Assembly: GCA_947623455.1 (NCBI GenBank)
Contig: OX392527.1
Location: forward strand, 53,860,401 to 53,924,400
Length of the DNA stretch: 64,000 bases
Direction of reading: 5' to 3'
Source: Mimachlamys varia
Taxonomy: Eukaryota; Mollusca; Bivalvia; Pectinida; Pectinidae
Shown: positions 1 through 10,404 of the stretch, in pieces
How positions within the stretch are numbered: position 1 is the stretch's first letter
Layout: each line of letters begins with the position of its first letter
Program-made: the position numbers and the translations under genes
The notes under the pieces: generated by a model
Told to the model about the DNA's origin: nothing
Databases searched by the model: none
What the model saw: the letters and a program-made list of their open reading frames with translations, nothing else

Positions 1-3000
1 AATGACAGTGTTTGTATACGTCATAGTAAATCAATGAAACTCAATGACAATGTTTGTATACGTCATAGTAATCAATGAAACTCAATGACAATGTTTGTAT
101 ACGTCATAGTAATCAATGAAACTCAATGACAGTGTTTGTATACGTCATAGTAAATCAATGAAACTCAATGACAATGTTTGTATACGTCATAGTAATCAAT
201 GAAACTCAATGACAGTGTTTGTATACGTCATAGTAATCAATGAAACTCAATGACAGTGTTTATATACGTCATAGTAAATCAATGAAACTCAATGACAGTG
301 TTTGTATACGTCATAGTAAATCAATGAAACTCAATGACAGTGTTTGTATACGTCATAGTAATCAATGAAACTCAATGACAGTGTTTGTATACGTCATGGT
401 AAATCAATGAAACTCAATGACAGTGTTTGTATACGTCATAGTAATCAATGAAACTCAATGACAGTGTTTGTATACGTCATAGTAAATCAATGAAACTCAA
501 TGACAGTGTTTGTATACGTCATAGTAAATCAATGAAACTCAATGACAGTGTTTGTATACGTCATAGTAAATCAATGAAACTCAATGACAGTGTTTGTATA
601 CGTCATAGTAAATCAATGAAACTCAATGACAGTGTTTGTATACGTCATAGTAAATCAATGAAACTCAATGACAGTGTTTGTATACGTCATAGTAAATCAA
701 TGAAACTCAATGACAGTGTTTGTATATGTCATAGTAAATCAATGAAACTCAATGACAGTGTTTGTATACGTCATAGTAATCAATGAAACTCAATGACAGT
801 GTTTGTATACGTCATAGTAAATCAATGAAACTCAATGACAATGTTTGTATACGTCATAGTAATCAATGAAACTCAATGACAGTGTTTGTATACGTCATAG
901 TAAATCAATGAAACTCAATGACAGTGTTTGTATACGTCATAGTAAATCAATGAAACTCAATGACAATGTTTGTATACGTCATAGTAAATCAATGAAACTC
1001 AATGACAATGTTTGTATACGTCATAGTAAATCAATGAAACTCAATTACAATGTTTGTATACGTCATAGTAAATCAATGAAACTCAATGACAGTGTTTGTA
1101 TACGTCATGGTAAATCAATGAAACTCAATGACAATGTTTGTATACGTCATAGTAATCAATGAAACTCAATGACAATGTTTGTATACGTCATAGTAATCAA
1201 TGAAACTCAATGACAGTGTTTGTATACGTCATAGTAAATCAATGAAACTCAATGACAGTGTTTGTATACGTCATAGTAAATCAATGAAACTCAATGACAG
1301 TGTTTGTATACGTCATAGTAAATCAATGAAACTCAATGACAATGTTTGTATACGTCATAGTAAATCAATGAAACTCAATGACAGTGTTTGTATACGTCAT
1401 GGTAAATCAATGAAACTCAATGACAATGTTTGTATACGTCATAGTAATCAATGAAACTCAATGACAATGTTTGTATACGTCATAGTAATCAATGAAACTC
1501 AATGACAGTGTTTGTATACGTCATAGTAAATCAATGAAACTCAATGACAGTGTTTTATACGTCATAGTAAATCAATGAAACTCAATGACAGTGTTTGTAT
1601 ACGTCATAGTAAATCAATGAAACTCAATGACAATGTTTGTATACGTCATAGTAATCAATGAAACTCAATGACAATGTTTGTATACGTCATAGTAATCAAT
1701 GAAACTCAATGACAGTGTTTGTATACGTCATAGTAAATCAATGAAACTCAATGACAGTGTTTGTATACGTCATAGTAAATCATTGAAACTCAATGACAAT
1801 GTTTGTATACGTCATAGTAAATCAATGAAACTCAATGACAGTGTTTGTATACGTCATAGTAAATCAATGAAACTCAATGACAATGTTTGTATACGTCATA
1901 GTAATCAATGAAACTCAATGACAATGTTTGTATACGTCATAGTAATCAATGAAACTCAATGACAGTGTTTGTATACGTCATAGTAAATCAATGAAACTCA
2001 ATGACAATGTTTGTATACGTCATAGTAATCAATGAAACTCAATGACAGTGTTTGTATACGTCATAGTAAATCAATGAAACTCAATGACAGTGTTTGTATA
2101 CGTCATAGTAATCAATGAAACTCAATGACAGTGTTTGTATACGTCATAGTAAATCAATGAAACTCAATGACAATGTTTGTATACGTCATAGTAAATCAAT
2201 GAACTTCAATGACAATGTTTGTATACGTCATAGTAAATCAATGAAACTCAATGACAGTGTTTGTATACGTCATAGTATTCAATGAAACTCAATGACAGTG
2301 TTTGTATACGTCATAGTAAATCAATGAAACTCAATGACAATGTTTGTATGCGTCATAGTAATCAATGAAACTCAATGACAGTGTTTGTATACGTCATAGT
2401 AATCAATGAAACTCAATGACAGTGTTTGTATACGTCATAGTAAATCAATGAAACTCAATGACAATGTTTGTATACGTCATAGTAAATCAATGAAACTCAA
2501 TGACAGTGTTTGTATACGTCATAGTAATCAATGAAACTCAATGACAGTGTTTGTATACGTCATGGTAAATCAATGAACTTCAATGACAGTGTTTGTATAT
2601 GTCATAGTAAATCAATGAAACTCAATGACAGTGTTTGTATACGTCATAGTAATCAATGAAACTCAATGACAGTGTTTATATACGTCAAAGTAAATCAATG
2701 AAACTCAATGACAATGTTTGTATACGTCATGGTAAATCAATGAAACTCAATGACAATGTTTGTATACGTCATAGTAAATCAATGAAACTCAATGACAGTG
2801 TTTGTATACGTCATAGTAATCAATGAAACTCAATGACAGTGTTTGTATACGTCATAGTAAATCAATGAAACTCAATGACAATGTTTGTATACGTCATAGT
2901 AAATCAATGAAACTCAATGACAATGTTTGTATACGTCATAGTAAATCAATGAAACTCAATGACAATGTTTGTATACGTCATAGTTTTCAATGAAACTCAA

Positions 3001-3682
3001 TGACAGTGTTTGTATATGTCATAGTAATCAATGAAACTCAATGACAGTGTTTGTATACGTCATAGTAAATCAATGAAACTCAATGACAATGTTTGTATAC
3101 GTCATAGTTTATCAATGAAACTCAATGACAGTGTTTGTATACGTCATAGTAAATCAATGAAACTCAATGACAGTGTTTGTATACGTCATAGTAATCAATG
3201 AAACTCAATGACAGTGTTTGTATACGTCATAGTAAATCAATGAAACTCAATGACAATGTTTGTATACGTCATAGTAAATCAATGAAACTCAATGACAATG
3301 TTTGTATACGTCATAGTAATCAATGAAACTCAATGACAGTGTTTGTATACGTCATAGTAATCAATGAAACTCAATGACAGTGTTTGTATACGTCATAGTA
3401 AATCAATGAAACTCAATGACAATGTTTGTATACGTCATAGTAAATCAATGAAACTCAATGACAGTGTTTGTATACGTCATAGTAATCAATGAAACTCAAT
3501 GACAGTGTTTGTATACGTCATGGTAAATCAATGAACTTCAATGACAGTGTTTGTATACGTCATAGTAAATCAATGAAACTCAATGACAATGTTTGTATAC
3601 GTCATAGTAAATCAATGAAACTCAATGACAGTGTTTATATACATCATAGTAATCAATGAAACTCAATGACAGTGTTTGTATA
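1..3682. repeat. 41/42-bp minisatellite array, truncated at left edge
   Basis: About 88 head-to-tail units run in from the left edge and stop where GTTTGTATAAG departs from the unit. Each unit contains TGACAGTGTTTGTATACGTC followed by an ATAGTAA(A)TCAATGAAACTCA segment. Two mostly binary variants recur: CAGTG versus CAATG, and a 42-bp form (GTAAATCA) versus a 41-bp form (GTAATCA). The 42-bp form keeps a 14-residue frame open and the 41-bp form shifts it, so the short open frames here (for example 448-786) are not genes. Rare variants such as ATGGTAAATCAATGAACTTC occur as linked blocks, which points to multi-unit duplication. The array would lie in, or beyond, the TMEM104-like gene on its downstream side. 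Confidence 0.97.
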
Positions 3683-4512
3683 AGAATACAAAACACGATC
3701 AAAGCAAAACATGATAAGACAACAAACTTCTTTCTCAAACAATTTGACTTTACAATAGTTTCTATCCTTAAAAGTTGGTTCGGTCTGGTTCTATACGGTT
3801 TAGCGTCCTACTAAAAGCTAGTGTAATGTTGAGGACGGGATAAACGTATTCTTTTAGAGTATTTAAAAAGATCCACTTGCCAGTTCTGTTCTTTCTGTCA
3901 TGTCACAGGGATTGGTACTGTGGCCACAGGTACCTGTAAATAAATTAATAATCCTGTTGTCTTCTTTATTTTTTATGGCAAATGCCAATGCAATATAATG
4001 CACACATGCGCATTGGAGGATTGATATTGCCCAGTTGGTTTCCTTGGAGAAATAAATAATCACATTGATAATGTGCTGGATTTAACAGCAACCACTAACC
4101 TCCTTCCCCCCCCCCCCCCCCCACTGCTCAATTAAAATAACTGTATGTCGGTTACAACTCAAGCTGCTGTTCTTTACTTTCTTTACAAGGAAAATAATAA
4201 TAATAAAAAAAAGTTTCTTCAATATCACATTGATATCAATCCCTTCACTCACACAAACCACACTAACAGGAACATTCAAAAAGGAAACTTCCGTAAATGA
4301 TAAATGATTTGTTTTTGAAGTTCGTATAGCAACTCAATATCTGATGAGCTTATATATTTCCTTATTTGTCGATATTCATATTCAAGACAACAAAGTACTT
4401 CTAGCTAAAACATAAACATGCAAGGTCGACCTGAAAAAATATAAAGAAACTGAGGGTTTTTTTCAAGTTGTGTAAGTATGGCAAAGGCGTGAATTATGAA
4501 TGCCATTTTCAC
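3683..4512. other. Unique AT-rich spacer between two minisatellites
   Basis: This non-repetitive stretch lies between the 42-bp and 18-bp arrays. It has a homopolymeric C run near 4107-4122 and a possible minus-strand exon at 3933-3881, listed separately. The two short minus-strand open frames here (3863-4063 and 4082-4279) have no start context, composition or family resemblance that supports a gene; the second reads through the C run. If the TMEM104-like gene continues leftward, this is its intron sequence. Confidence 0.5.
3881..3933 (-). CDS. Possible later exon of the TMEM104-like gene
   Basis: On the minus strand a good acceptor (TTATTTACAG) precedes 53 bp that read GTCGHSTNPCDMTERTEL in the phase left open by exon 4. 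The reading loosely resembles the cysteine-containing lumenal loop of TMEM104, which in the human protein starts TCSATGNDSC. The donor would be the rarer GC type (GCAAGT). Against it, the conserved transmembrane segment that should lie between exon 4 and this loop is not found in the intervening DNA. Either an exon has been lost here, or this is a chance match. Confidence 0.25.
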
Positions 4513-5956
4513 TCATAAGGGTGAACTTAACCATAAGGGTGAACTTAACCATAAGGGTGAACGTAACCATAAGGGTGAACGTAACCATCAGGGTGAACTT
4601 AACCATAAGGGTGAACTTAACCATAAGGGTGAACTTAACCATAAGGGTGAACGTAACCATAAGGGTGAACTTAACCATTAGGGTGAACTTAACCATAAGG
4701 GTGAACTTAACCATAAGGGTGAACTTAACCATTAGGGTGAACGTAACCATAAGGGTGAACTTAACCATAAGGCTGAACGTAACCATAAGGCTGAATGTTA
4801 CCATAAGGGTGAACTTAACCATAAGGGTGAACGTAACCATAAGGGTGAACTTAACCATAAGGCTGAACGTAACCATTAGGCTGAACGTAACCATAAGGGT
4901 GAACGTAACCATAAGGGTGAACTTAACCATAAGCGTGAACTTAACCATAAGGGTGAACTAAACCATTAGGGTGAACGTAACCATAAGGCTGAACGTAACC
5001 ATTAGGGTGAACTTAACCATAAGGGTGAAGGTAACCATAAGGTTGAACTTAACCATAAGGCTGTACGTAACCATAAGGGTGAACGTAACCATAAGGGTGA
5101 ACGTAACCATAAGGGTGAACTTAACCATTAGGGTGAACGTTACCATAAGGGTGAACTTAACCATTAGGTTGAACGTAACCATAAGGGTGAACTTAACCAT
5201 TAGGGTGAACGTAACCATAAGGGTGAACTTAACCATAAGGCTGAACGTAACAATAAGGGTGAACTTAACCATTATGGTGAACGTAACCATAAGGGTGAAC
5301 TTTACCATAAGGCTGAACGTAACCATAAGGGTGAACGTAACCATTAGGGTGAACTTAACCATAAGGGTGAATTTAACCATTAGGGTGAAGGTAACCATAA
5401 GGGTGAACTTAACCATAAGGGTGAAGGTAACCATAAGGGTGAACTTAACCATTAGGCTGAACATAACCATAAGGGTGAACTTAACCATTAGGGTGAACGT
5501 AACCATAAGGGTGAACTTAACCATAAGGGTGAAAGTAACCATAAGGGTGAACTTAACCATAAGGGTTAACGTAACCATAAGGGTGAACTTAACCATTAGG
5601 GTGAACGTAACCATAAGGGTGAACTTAACCATAAGGGTGAACTTAACCATAAGGGTGAACGTAACCATAAGGGTGAACGTAACCATAAGGGTGAACGTAA
5701 CCATAAGGGTGAACTTAACCATAAGGCTGAACGTAACCATAAGGGTGAACTTAACCATTAGGGTGAACGTAACCATAAGGGTGAACTTAACCATAAGGGT
5801 GAACTTAACCATAAGGGTGAACGTAACCATATGGCTGAACGTAACCATAAGGCTGAACGTAACCAAAAGGCTGAACGTAAGCAAAAGGCTTAACGTAACC
5901 ATAAGGGTGAACGTAACCATAAGAGTGAGCGTAACCATAAGGGTGAGCGTAACCAA
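4513..5956. repeat. 18-bp minisatellite array in the intron after TMEM104-like exon 4
   Basis: About 80 units of CATAAGGGTGAACTTAAC, with common variants CGTAAC for CTTAAC, CATTAGGG for CATAAGGG, and GGCTG for GGGTG. Because 18 is a multiple of three and the unit mostly lacks stops, hexapeptide frames stay open on both strands (IRVNLT on plus; MVKFTL/MVTFTL on minus, including an uninterrupted 332 codons). I treat these as repeat artefacts. The right end lies about 30 bp from the exon 4 donor of the minus-strand TMEM104-like gene, so by that model the array sits at the start of an intron. Confidence 0.97.
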
Positions 5957-5987
5957 AAGCTAGGAGGAGTATGGAGTGCCTGTTTAC

Positions 5988-6069
5988 CGTGTGTATAGTT
6001 CTGAAGTAATGGCCTCGACTCTTCCCCCTCGTCCCCTCTGTCCACGTCTCTCGGTACATTCACAGGGGG
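5988..6069 (-). CDS. TMEM104-like: TMEM104-like gene, coding exon 4
   Basis: The minus-strand exon follows an excellent acceptor (polypyrimidine tract then TTTTTTGCTAG) and ends at ACACG/GTAAAC. It is 82 bp. Read in the phase left by exon 3 it stays open and gives an acidic segment ending EGEESRPLLQNYTH. This fits the hydrophilic, acidic linker that follows the second transmembrane helix in TMEM104 proteins, but the linker is poorly conserved, so the support is splice sites, phase and composition rather than strong similarity. It ends in phase 1. About 30 bp after the donor the 18-bp minisatellite begins. Confidence 0.65.
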
Positions 6070-6481
6070 CTAGCAAAAAAGATATATGCAGTGATAATCT
6101 TTGAAAAGTAGACATAGTATGGAACTATGTTCATCGCCACTTTGGACCAGAAACATATCCATATATCCCGGTCGCCACATACAAAAGTAAACTGTAAGTG
6201 AGAAATGCAAATAGGAAAAAAACAAGAAGATATACAAGAACATGTATTGATATTTAAATAAGACAATACTTCTAACGAAAACAGTCAAACCAAACCGCAC
6301 AAGTTTTCAATCTTGCAGACTTCCCTATACTGGGCTGTAAGCATCGTCGGAAACCCACGCGACACTAGTAAGAGCAGTGTCACTGTCATGTTGGTTTTAC
6401 GATGGGTTGTAAGTGTAGTGCTCCTGTAACCCTTGTGTGTTTGTGGTCAATAACTCATGCTCTGATTGGATCCTTACTTAC
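6070..6481 (-). other. Intron 3 of the TMEM104-like gene
   Basis: This sequence lies between exon 3 (donor GTAAGTAAGG) and exon 4 (acceptor TTGCTAG). The two overlapping minus-strand open frames at 6060-6300 fall mainly inside the intron and show no family features. I see no other element here. Confidence 0.6.
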
Positions 6482-6563
6482 CATGTGTGCCTGACCAGCG
6501 TCGTATCGGAGTTTAGCATTGGCCCAACCCATTGTCTCCGTTACAAAGGAAACGGTCATATTG
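6482..6563 (-). CDS. TMEM104-like: TMEM104-like gene, coding exon 3
   Basis: The minus-strand exon has acceptor TTTGCAG and donor ATG/GTAAGT and is 82 bp. Its first base completes the split codon from exon 2, and the rest reads NMTVSFVTETMGWANAKL and onward. This matches the TMEM104 segment after the first conserved helix, where the human protein reads SFVTTTFVIEAMAAANAQL, with the same spacing of F-V-T, E-x-M and A-N-A. It ends in phase 0, which is what exon 4 needs. Confidence 0.85.
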
Positions 6564-6710
6564 CTGCAAACAAAATGTGTTTCTTATTTATAACAATAAA
6601 CACTTCCTATTAATTCAATTAAGCATAGACATAAGCAAACAACGGAGTCTATAATTGTTTCATTGGTCGTTAAATCTCTAATATAAACAGGAAACTGTTT
6701 TTGTTCTATG

Positions 6711-7073
6711 CACAGGGGCTAGGCACGGACCTATGTCACTATGAAATGATTGTCAGATAATTATTTACCACAGGGACTAGGCACGGACCTATGTCACTAT
6801 GAAATGATTGTCAGATAATTATTCAAGCTCTCTCGAATGTGACCACTCCCGCTATATATCTGTGACGAGGGAAAGAACTAGTCTGAACGGGAAAATCTAC
6901 ATATTTTTAATTTAAGCTCTTTTTCGTCATTGATGAAGAACAATATTGTACATGCATGCCTCATTTTAAAGATGAAACTTTTTATCTTTCAGTCGATACC
7001 AAATATATCCCGTTACACGTCTATAATAGTTTGCAATTATTTCATGGCGACATAGGTCCGTGGTCAGCCCTCG
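6711..7073. mobile_element. Inverted-repeat (MITE-like) element in TMEM104-like intron 2
   Basis: The left end reads GGCACGGACCTATGTCACTA and the right end carries its reverse complement with a few changes (GGCGACATAGGTCCGTGGTC, 7047-7066). The similarity of about 35 bp continues through ATGAAATnATTG. The left end is present twice in tandem, offset by 58 bp. There is no coding capacity in between. The CAGGGGC start recalls hAT-type ends, but I could not define a target-site duplication, so the superfamily is open. Confidence 0.6.
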
Positions 7074-7190
7074 TATCTAAAAACTCGTATCTAAATGGAT
7101 AGAAATGAAGTTTCGGTGACATAAAAGATTTTTATACAAGGAAGTTAATAAAATAATGTAAAAAACATGACGTCAGCAAGTGCTACAAAC

Positions 7191-7312
7191 CTAACGATTG
7201 CCAATGCGATTACGATGATCAGACTCAGTAGCCAGCCTGCTGAGGCGAACGCGCTGGGCATCGTCAGCGCACCCGTACCGACGATCAGGTTAAAGACGTA
7301 GATGAGGCCGAT
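7191..7312 (-). CDS. TMEM104-like: TMEM104-like gene, coding exon 2 (first transmembrane segments)
   Basis: This 122-bp minus-strand exon has acceptor GTATATAG and donor GTTAG/GTTTGT. It begins IGLIYVFNLIVGTGALTMPS and continues through AFASAGWLLSLIIVIALAIV. That is a near match to the strongly conserved N-terminal core of animal TMEM104 (human: VGLVYMFNLIVGTGALTMPK). TMEM104 is a poorly characterised multi-pass membrane protein related to the amino-acid transporter fold of the SLC36/SLC38 type. The NLIVGTG and TMP motifs lie in the first helix. An in-frame TAG immediately upstream fixes the exon start, so it enters in phase 0; it leaves in phase 2. The family call is the strongest host-gene assignment in the window. 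Confidence 0.92.
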
Positions 7313-8212
7313 CTATATACGTATGAACAAAATACATCATGTATATATATATATATATATATAAACTGTAAAACCTGCCTATACAGAAAAGGATATCTCA
7401 ATAGTTATGTTTTCATTAGAACTCCAAAATACAGCATGAATGTCTTGTGCAAAATGAATGAACTACAATGTACATGTACACTGATATATCTTTATTGTCT
7501 TACATAACATAATTATCCAATGTTTATGTGCGTGTTTTTTTTTTAATTTTCATCAATATACAAATTGATCATCACTTATCAGAGAATCATCAACGATTAT
7601 GAAATATATCGAGTTTACCCATTTGTATGTGTTCTACCCCACAGACAAATGACTCCATCGACAAATGTTTCCTTTAGTATAATGTATGAAACTATAAAGG
7701 AATGATATGATTGTACAAATGTTTAATAAATAAACGTATAATATAATTACTATTATTATTTAATGTCTAGCAGTACTGTACCTCACGTATTTACTCAAGG
7801 CCTTATTCATTTCATATTGGTGGGAACAATGAGGAAGTGGCTTTAATATAAGACATACAGAAACGTACCTCGTGTCACATATTGATATACATAATATAAT
7901 CATATGGACTTATGAGACACTAATGATACAGATTTAACCTTATGCATAAAAGGTGATTACTGTTAGAGTTCACTGATAAGCACTTTAAAATGTACCTCAT
8001 TTTACATTTACTTAATTCATCTTTTAAGATACGTACGTTTGGAAAAACAGTTATTATTTCTAAACCATCTAGGACATCTAAAAAATAGTACATAAAATTC
8101 TTAGTAAGCATTAGAACACATCACTAATATACAGTGTTTATGCTGGACAGTATACATTGTACCCGTGTACAATTTTAGCCTACCAGGCTACCGTCCTGTT
8201 ATGATTACTTAC
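7313..8212 (-). other. Intron 1 of the TMEM104-like gene, with a (TA)n tract
   Basis: AT-rich DNA between exon 1 (donor GTAAGTAATC) and exon 2. It includes a short (AT)n microsatellite near 7341-7363 close to the exon 2 acceptor, so the exon 2 polypyrimidine tract is weak. The small minus-strand open frame at 7920-8111 shows no features of a gene. Confidence 0.55.
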
Positions 8213-8259
8213 CAGCCTAGAGTAACCGGCACCAGAGTCTGTGATCCCTCCTGCCATCT
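8213..8259 (-). CDS. TMEM104-like: TMEM104-like gene, first coding exon (apparent +2 frameshift)
   Basis: The minus-strand ATG at 8259 sits in GAAGATGGCAGG. It opens a frame reading MAGGITDSGAGYS, which lines up with the human TMEM104 start MAGEITETGELYS. The exon ends CTAGGCTG/GTAAGT. From this ATG it is 47 bp and leaves in phase 2, but exon 2 must be entered in phase 0; the join as it stands creates TGA. With one CT fewer in the CTCTCT run (8218-8223) the join would be in frame and would read Y-S-R-L before IGLIY, aligning residue for residue with Y-S-S-Y before VGLVY. So a two-base slippage is the likely cause: a real null allele, a pseudogene, or a sequence error. Confidence 0.75.
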
Positions 8260-8262
8260 TCC
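8252..8262 (-). promoter_or_regulatory. YY1-like motif over the TMEM104-like start codon
   Basis: The minus-strand sequence AAGATGGCAGG matches the core of the YY1 element (AAGATGGC) and contains the ATG. YY1 sites at this position are common in housekeeping genes. It is a short motif match, so the support is modest. Confidence 0.35.
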
Positions 8263-8338
8263 AACCTGTGAACTTTTCGATCGGGGGTCACAAAATTGAA
8301 CGTCAAATCGCGATCATGTTGTTTACGAATGGCTGGCG

Positions 8339-8345
8339 TTTCCGG
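8339..8345 (-). promoter_or_regulatory. ETS-like site upstream of the TMEM104-like gene
   Basis: CCGGAAA on the minus strand, about 80 bp upstream of the ATG and next to the M-box/CCAAT pair. It is a typical ETS/GABP core within a likely TATA-less promoter. Only the motif is seen. Confidence 0.35.
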
Positions 8346-8353
8346 TTAGGCCT

Positions 8354-8366
8354 ATTGGTCACATGA
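8354..8366 (-). promoter_or_regulatory. M-box/E-box abutting a CCAAT box
   Basis: The minus-strand sequence TCATGTGACCAAT joins an M-box (TCATGTGA, the type bound by MITF/TFE factors) directly to a CCAAT box, about 95-107 bp upstream of the start codon. TFE-type sites of this kind mark many lysosomal genes. That would fit a lysosomal role for a TMEM104-type protein, but binding is an inference from the motif alone. Confidence 0.4.
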
Positions 8367-9726
8367 TTTTCAAAAAGTTCGAGTTACTTCCCTTATTTCT
8401 GTGTAAAATGTAGTACGCACATATTTGACTAGTCTTGTTCAAGTCAGAAACCGTAGACGATTGTGTGTGTTAAAGTTATGACTAAATATAAATGATGCTT
8501 AATGAGTTTTAAATACCTACTTATATCACATATTTTAGATACTTGACCTTAGTGTATCATAAACCAAGCTTAGCTGGGCGTGTTTTTTTTAAACCTTGTT
8601 CGACTATTAACCATATGTAATACTATTACTATATATGTATTACTGTATGTTTTACGCAAGTGACCCTTATGCTTCTACATTAGTTTAGACATTTTGGATT
8701 CCCACCTTTTGGTCATTAGCATCACTAAGAGTCCTAGGAGGGCGAAACAGCTGTATGGTGCAGTTTAATTCATTTTTTTTCAGCTTACTGTATCTATTTC
8801 TAAATTTAAAAGGTGCAGCACACGTGTGTGTTACATCCACTATACCCGGACTGTCCCAATAAATACCCTGTATATGCCTCGAGCCCAAACCCAAAGATGG
8901 AAGGCTAGTAGTAGCAGAATGCCAGATAAATTATATTACATTGTATTATCGAATAACAATAATTGTAGTATCGTATAAAGCGACTACAATCATAATGTGC
9001 CCCTACAAATTCGGATCTGATTCTCTGTTTGTTTATTGATGCACGTTCTTGTTTGTTTGTTTGTGTACGTAGGGTAATGTATCTTCCTCCTCGCAATTAA
9101 CAAATAGGCTTATCTCTGTTCACCACCACTACAGTAGTTGACAAACTAATTTCTTCCCTTTTCCCCTTCCTCTTAACTGTTTCCTTATATATACACTAAT
9201 TGTCTGTCTGACAAAATCACTGTACATACTGTTCCAAAACCAAGATCACAGTACGAGTCTCTTTCAAACAGAAATCACCACAATGTGATACACTGACCGA
9301 GAATAATGCAGAAACTAAACTGAAAATTGACTAATATTCCCTGGATTGGTGTTGGATCGTCTGCTCTACGACTGAGAATGTTTCAAATGAATTCAACAAC
9401 TAATAATTTGGGGGAAAACAAAAACAACAAAAACAAAAAGCCTGCACGATTAAGTCAGCCGCTAGGTAATTAATTATAAAGAATTATGTTTTTGATTAGA
9501 GAAATGAGAGTTCCAATACAACGGCTGAACAGGAAACGTACTAGGTTTCCTCGTAACGAATTGTTATACCAGGATTACATAGTATTAAATAGCAAATGAT
9601 AAGAGGAGCGGGATGCTTAAAGTATGAAATGCATTAGAATTTCCTGGATTTCCACAGCGAGCACGAGTAGGAAACATAAAAGAGAGTAACGAACATTTCA
9701 ACTGAAGTCATTTCCTTGGGCCTGAG
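8367..9726. other. Intergenic unique sequence
   Basis: This stretch lies upstream of the TMEM104-like gene. It contains a GTTACTTCCCTT motif at 8382-8393 similar to short dispersed motifs common in molluscs, and simple GTTT-type tracts near 9048-9063. The minus-strand open frames at 8685-8894 and 8905-9096 have no recognisable features. I see no convincing gene. Confidence 0.5.
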
Positions 9727-9829
9727 CAAAAATACTCGTGGCAAAAACCTTCCAGAGCCAACTTATGAGTCTACTGATGAAAACCCTCGAAAGAACTTTG
9801 AAAGGCTATCAAACCTTGGTCCATATGCG
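9727..9829 (+). CDS. Orphan exon candidate (hydrophilic, unknown family)
   Basis: A 103-bp block has a pyrimidine-rich acceptor (TTTCCTTGGGCCTGAG) and a strong donor (GCG/GTAAGTGGG). Read in one frame it gives a hydrophilic peptide containing LPEPTYESTDENPRKNFERL, with coding-like composition unlike the AT-rich surroundings. The Tyr/Pro/Glu-rich character would suit a cytoplasmic tail. I do not recognise the family and cannot see neighbouring exons. The wider reading frame begins with a non-ATG codon, so this is at best an internal exon. Confidence 0.35.
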
Positions 9830-10404
9830 GTAAGTGGGTACATCATTTTCATAAACATGTTTTCTCTATATATATCGTGTACATTACAACTTAAATGACA
9901 ATATTTTTTTTTAATTATTCAAAATTGTGCTTGTCCAACCATCTGGCAATTTTGTTGTATTTAAAAAAAAGAAGTTTTGTTTAGAGGATGGTTCCTCTCG
10001 CCTACCCATTGAACCGGTTAACCTGGCTTTGTTAAATAAATCAACATAGTAAAGCCAGAACACAAATACACAACATATCTGATTCAACTTCATTTAAAGA
10101 TATTTCTGTGTCATTTAGTTCTCTTACAGTCTGGTTACAATCATTTGTTACATGGCCTCGTAAACAACTTCTTACAATGCGTGAAGCCATGTAACGGAGG
10201 ATTGTAATCTGATTGATACTCTTGCATCGCTAATTTGGATATTGGCTTGCTGTTTAGATTTAGGTGTAGATAGGATTGTCTATCCCGTAATCCTGGAATT
10301 TATAACAATGTTAGTAATGTGTATGTGTGTGAGTGTGTACTCTTACAAGTACACTAATTGTGTTCACACCAGGAAGGACCTCCAGTCATTCAAACTCACT
10401 ATAA
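9830..10404. other. Unique spacer before the 37-bp array
   Basis: AT-rich sequence. If the exon at 9727-9829 is real, this is its downstream intron. The small minus-strand frame at 9911-10093 is not supported. The open frame that starts at 10242 and continues into the array is extended only because the 37-bp repeat lacks stops. Confidence 0.45.

Noticed and set aside
4082..4279. 65-codon minus-strand frame with a glycine run
   Set aside because: The glycine run is translation of a C homopolymer; there is no other support.
4513..5956. Telomere-like TTAGGG hexamers
   Set aside because: TTAGGG appears only in the CATTAGGG variant of the 18-bp unit and never as a tandem hexamer run, so it is not an interstitial telomere.
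4463..5963. Hydrophobic MVTFTL hexapeptide frames and IRVNLT frames on opposite strands
   Set aside because: The frames come from the 18-bp array. Both strands are open and the exon 4 evidence places the array in an intron.
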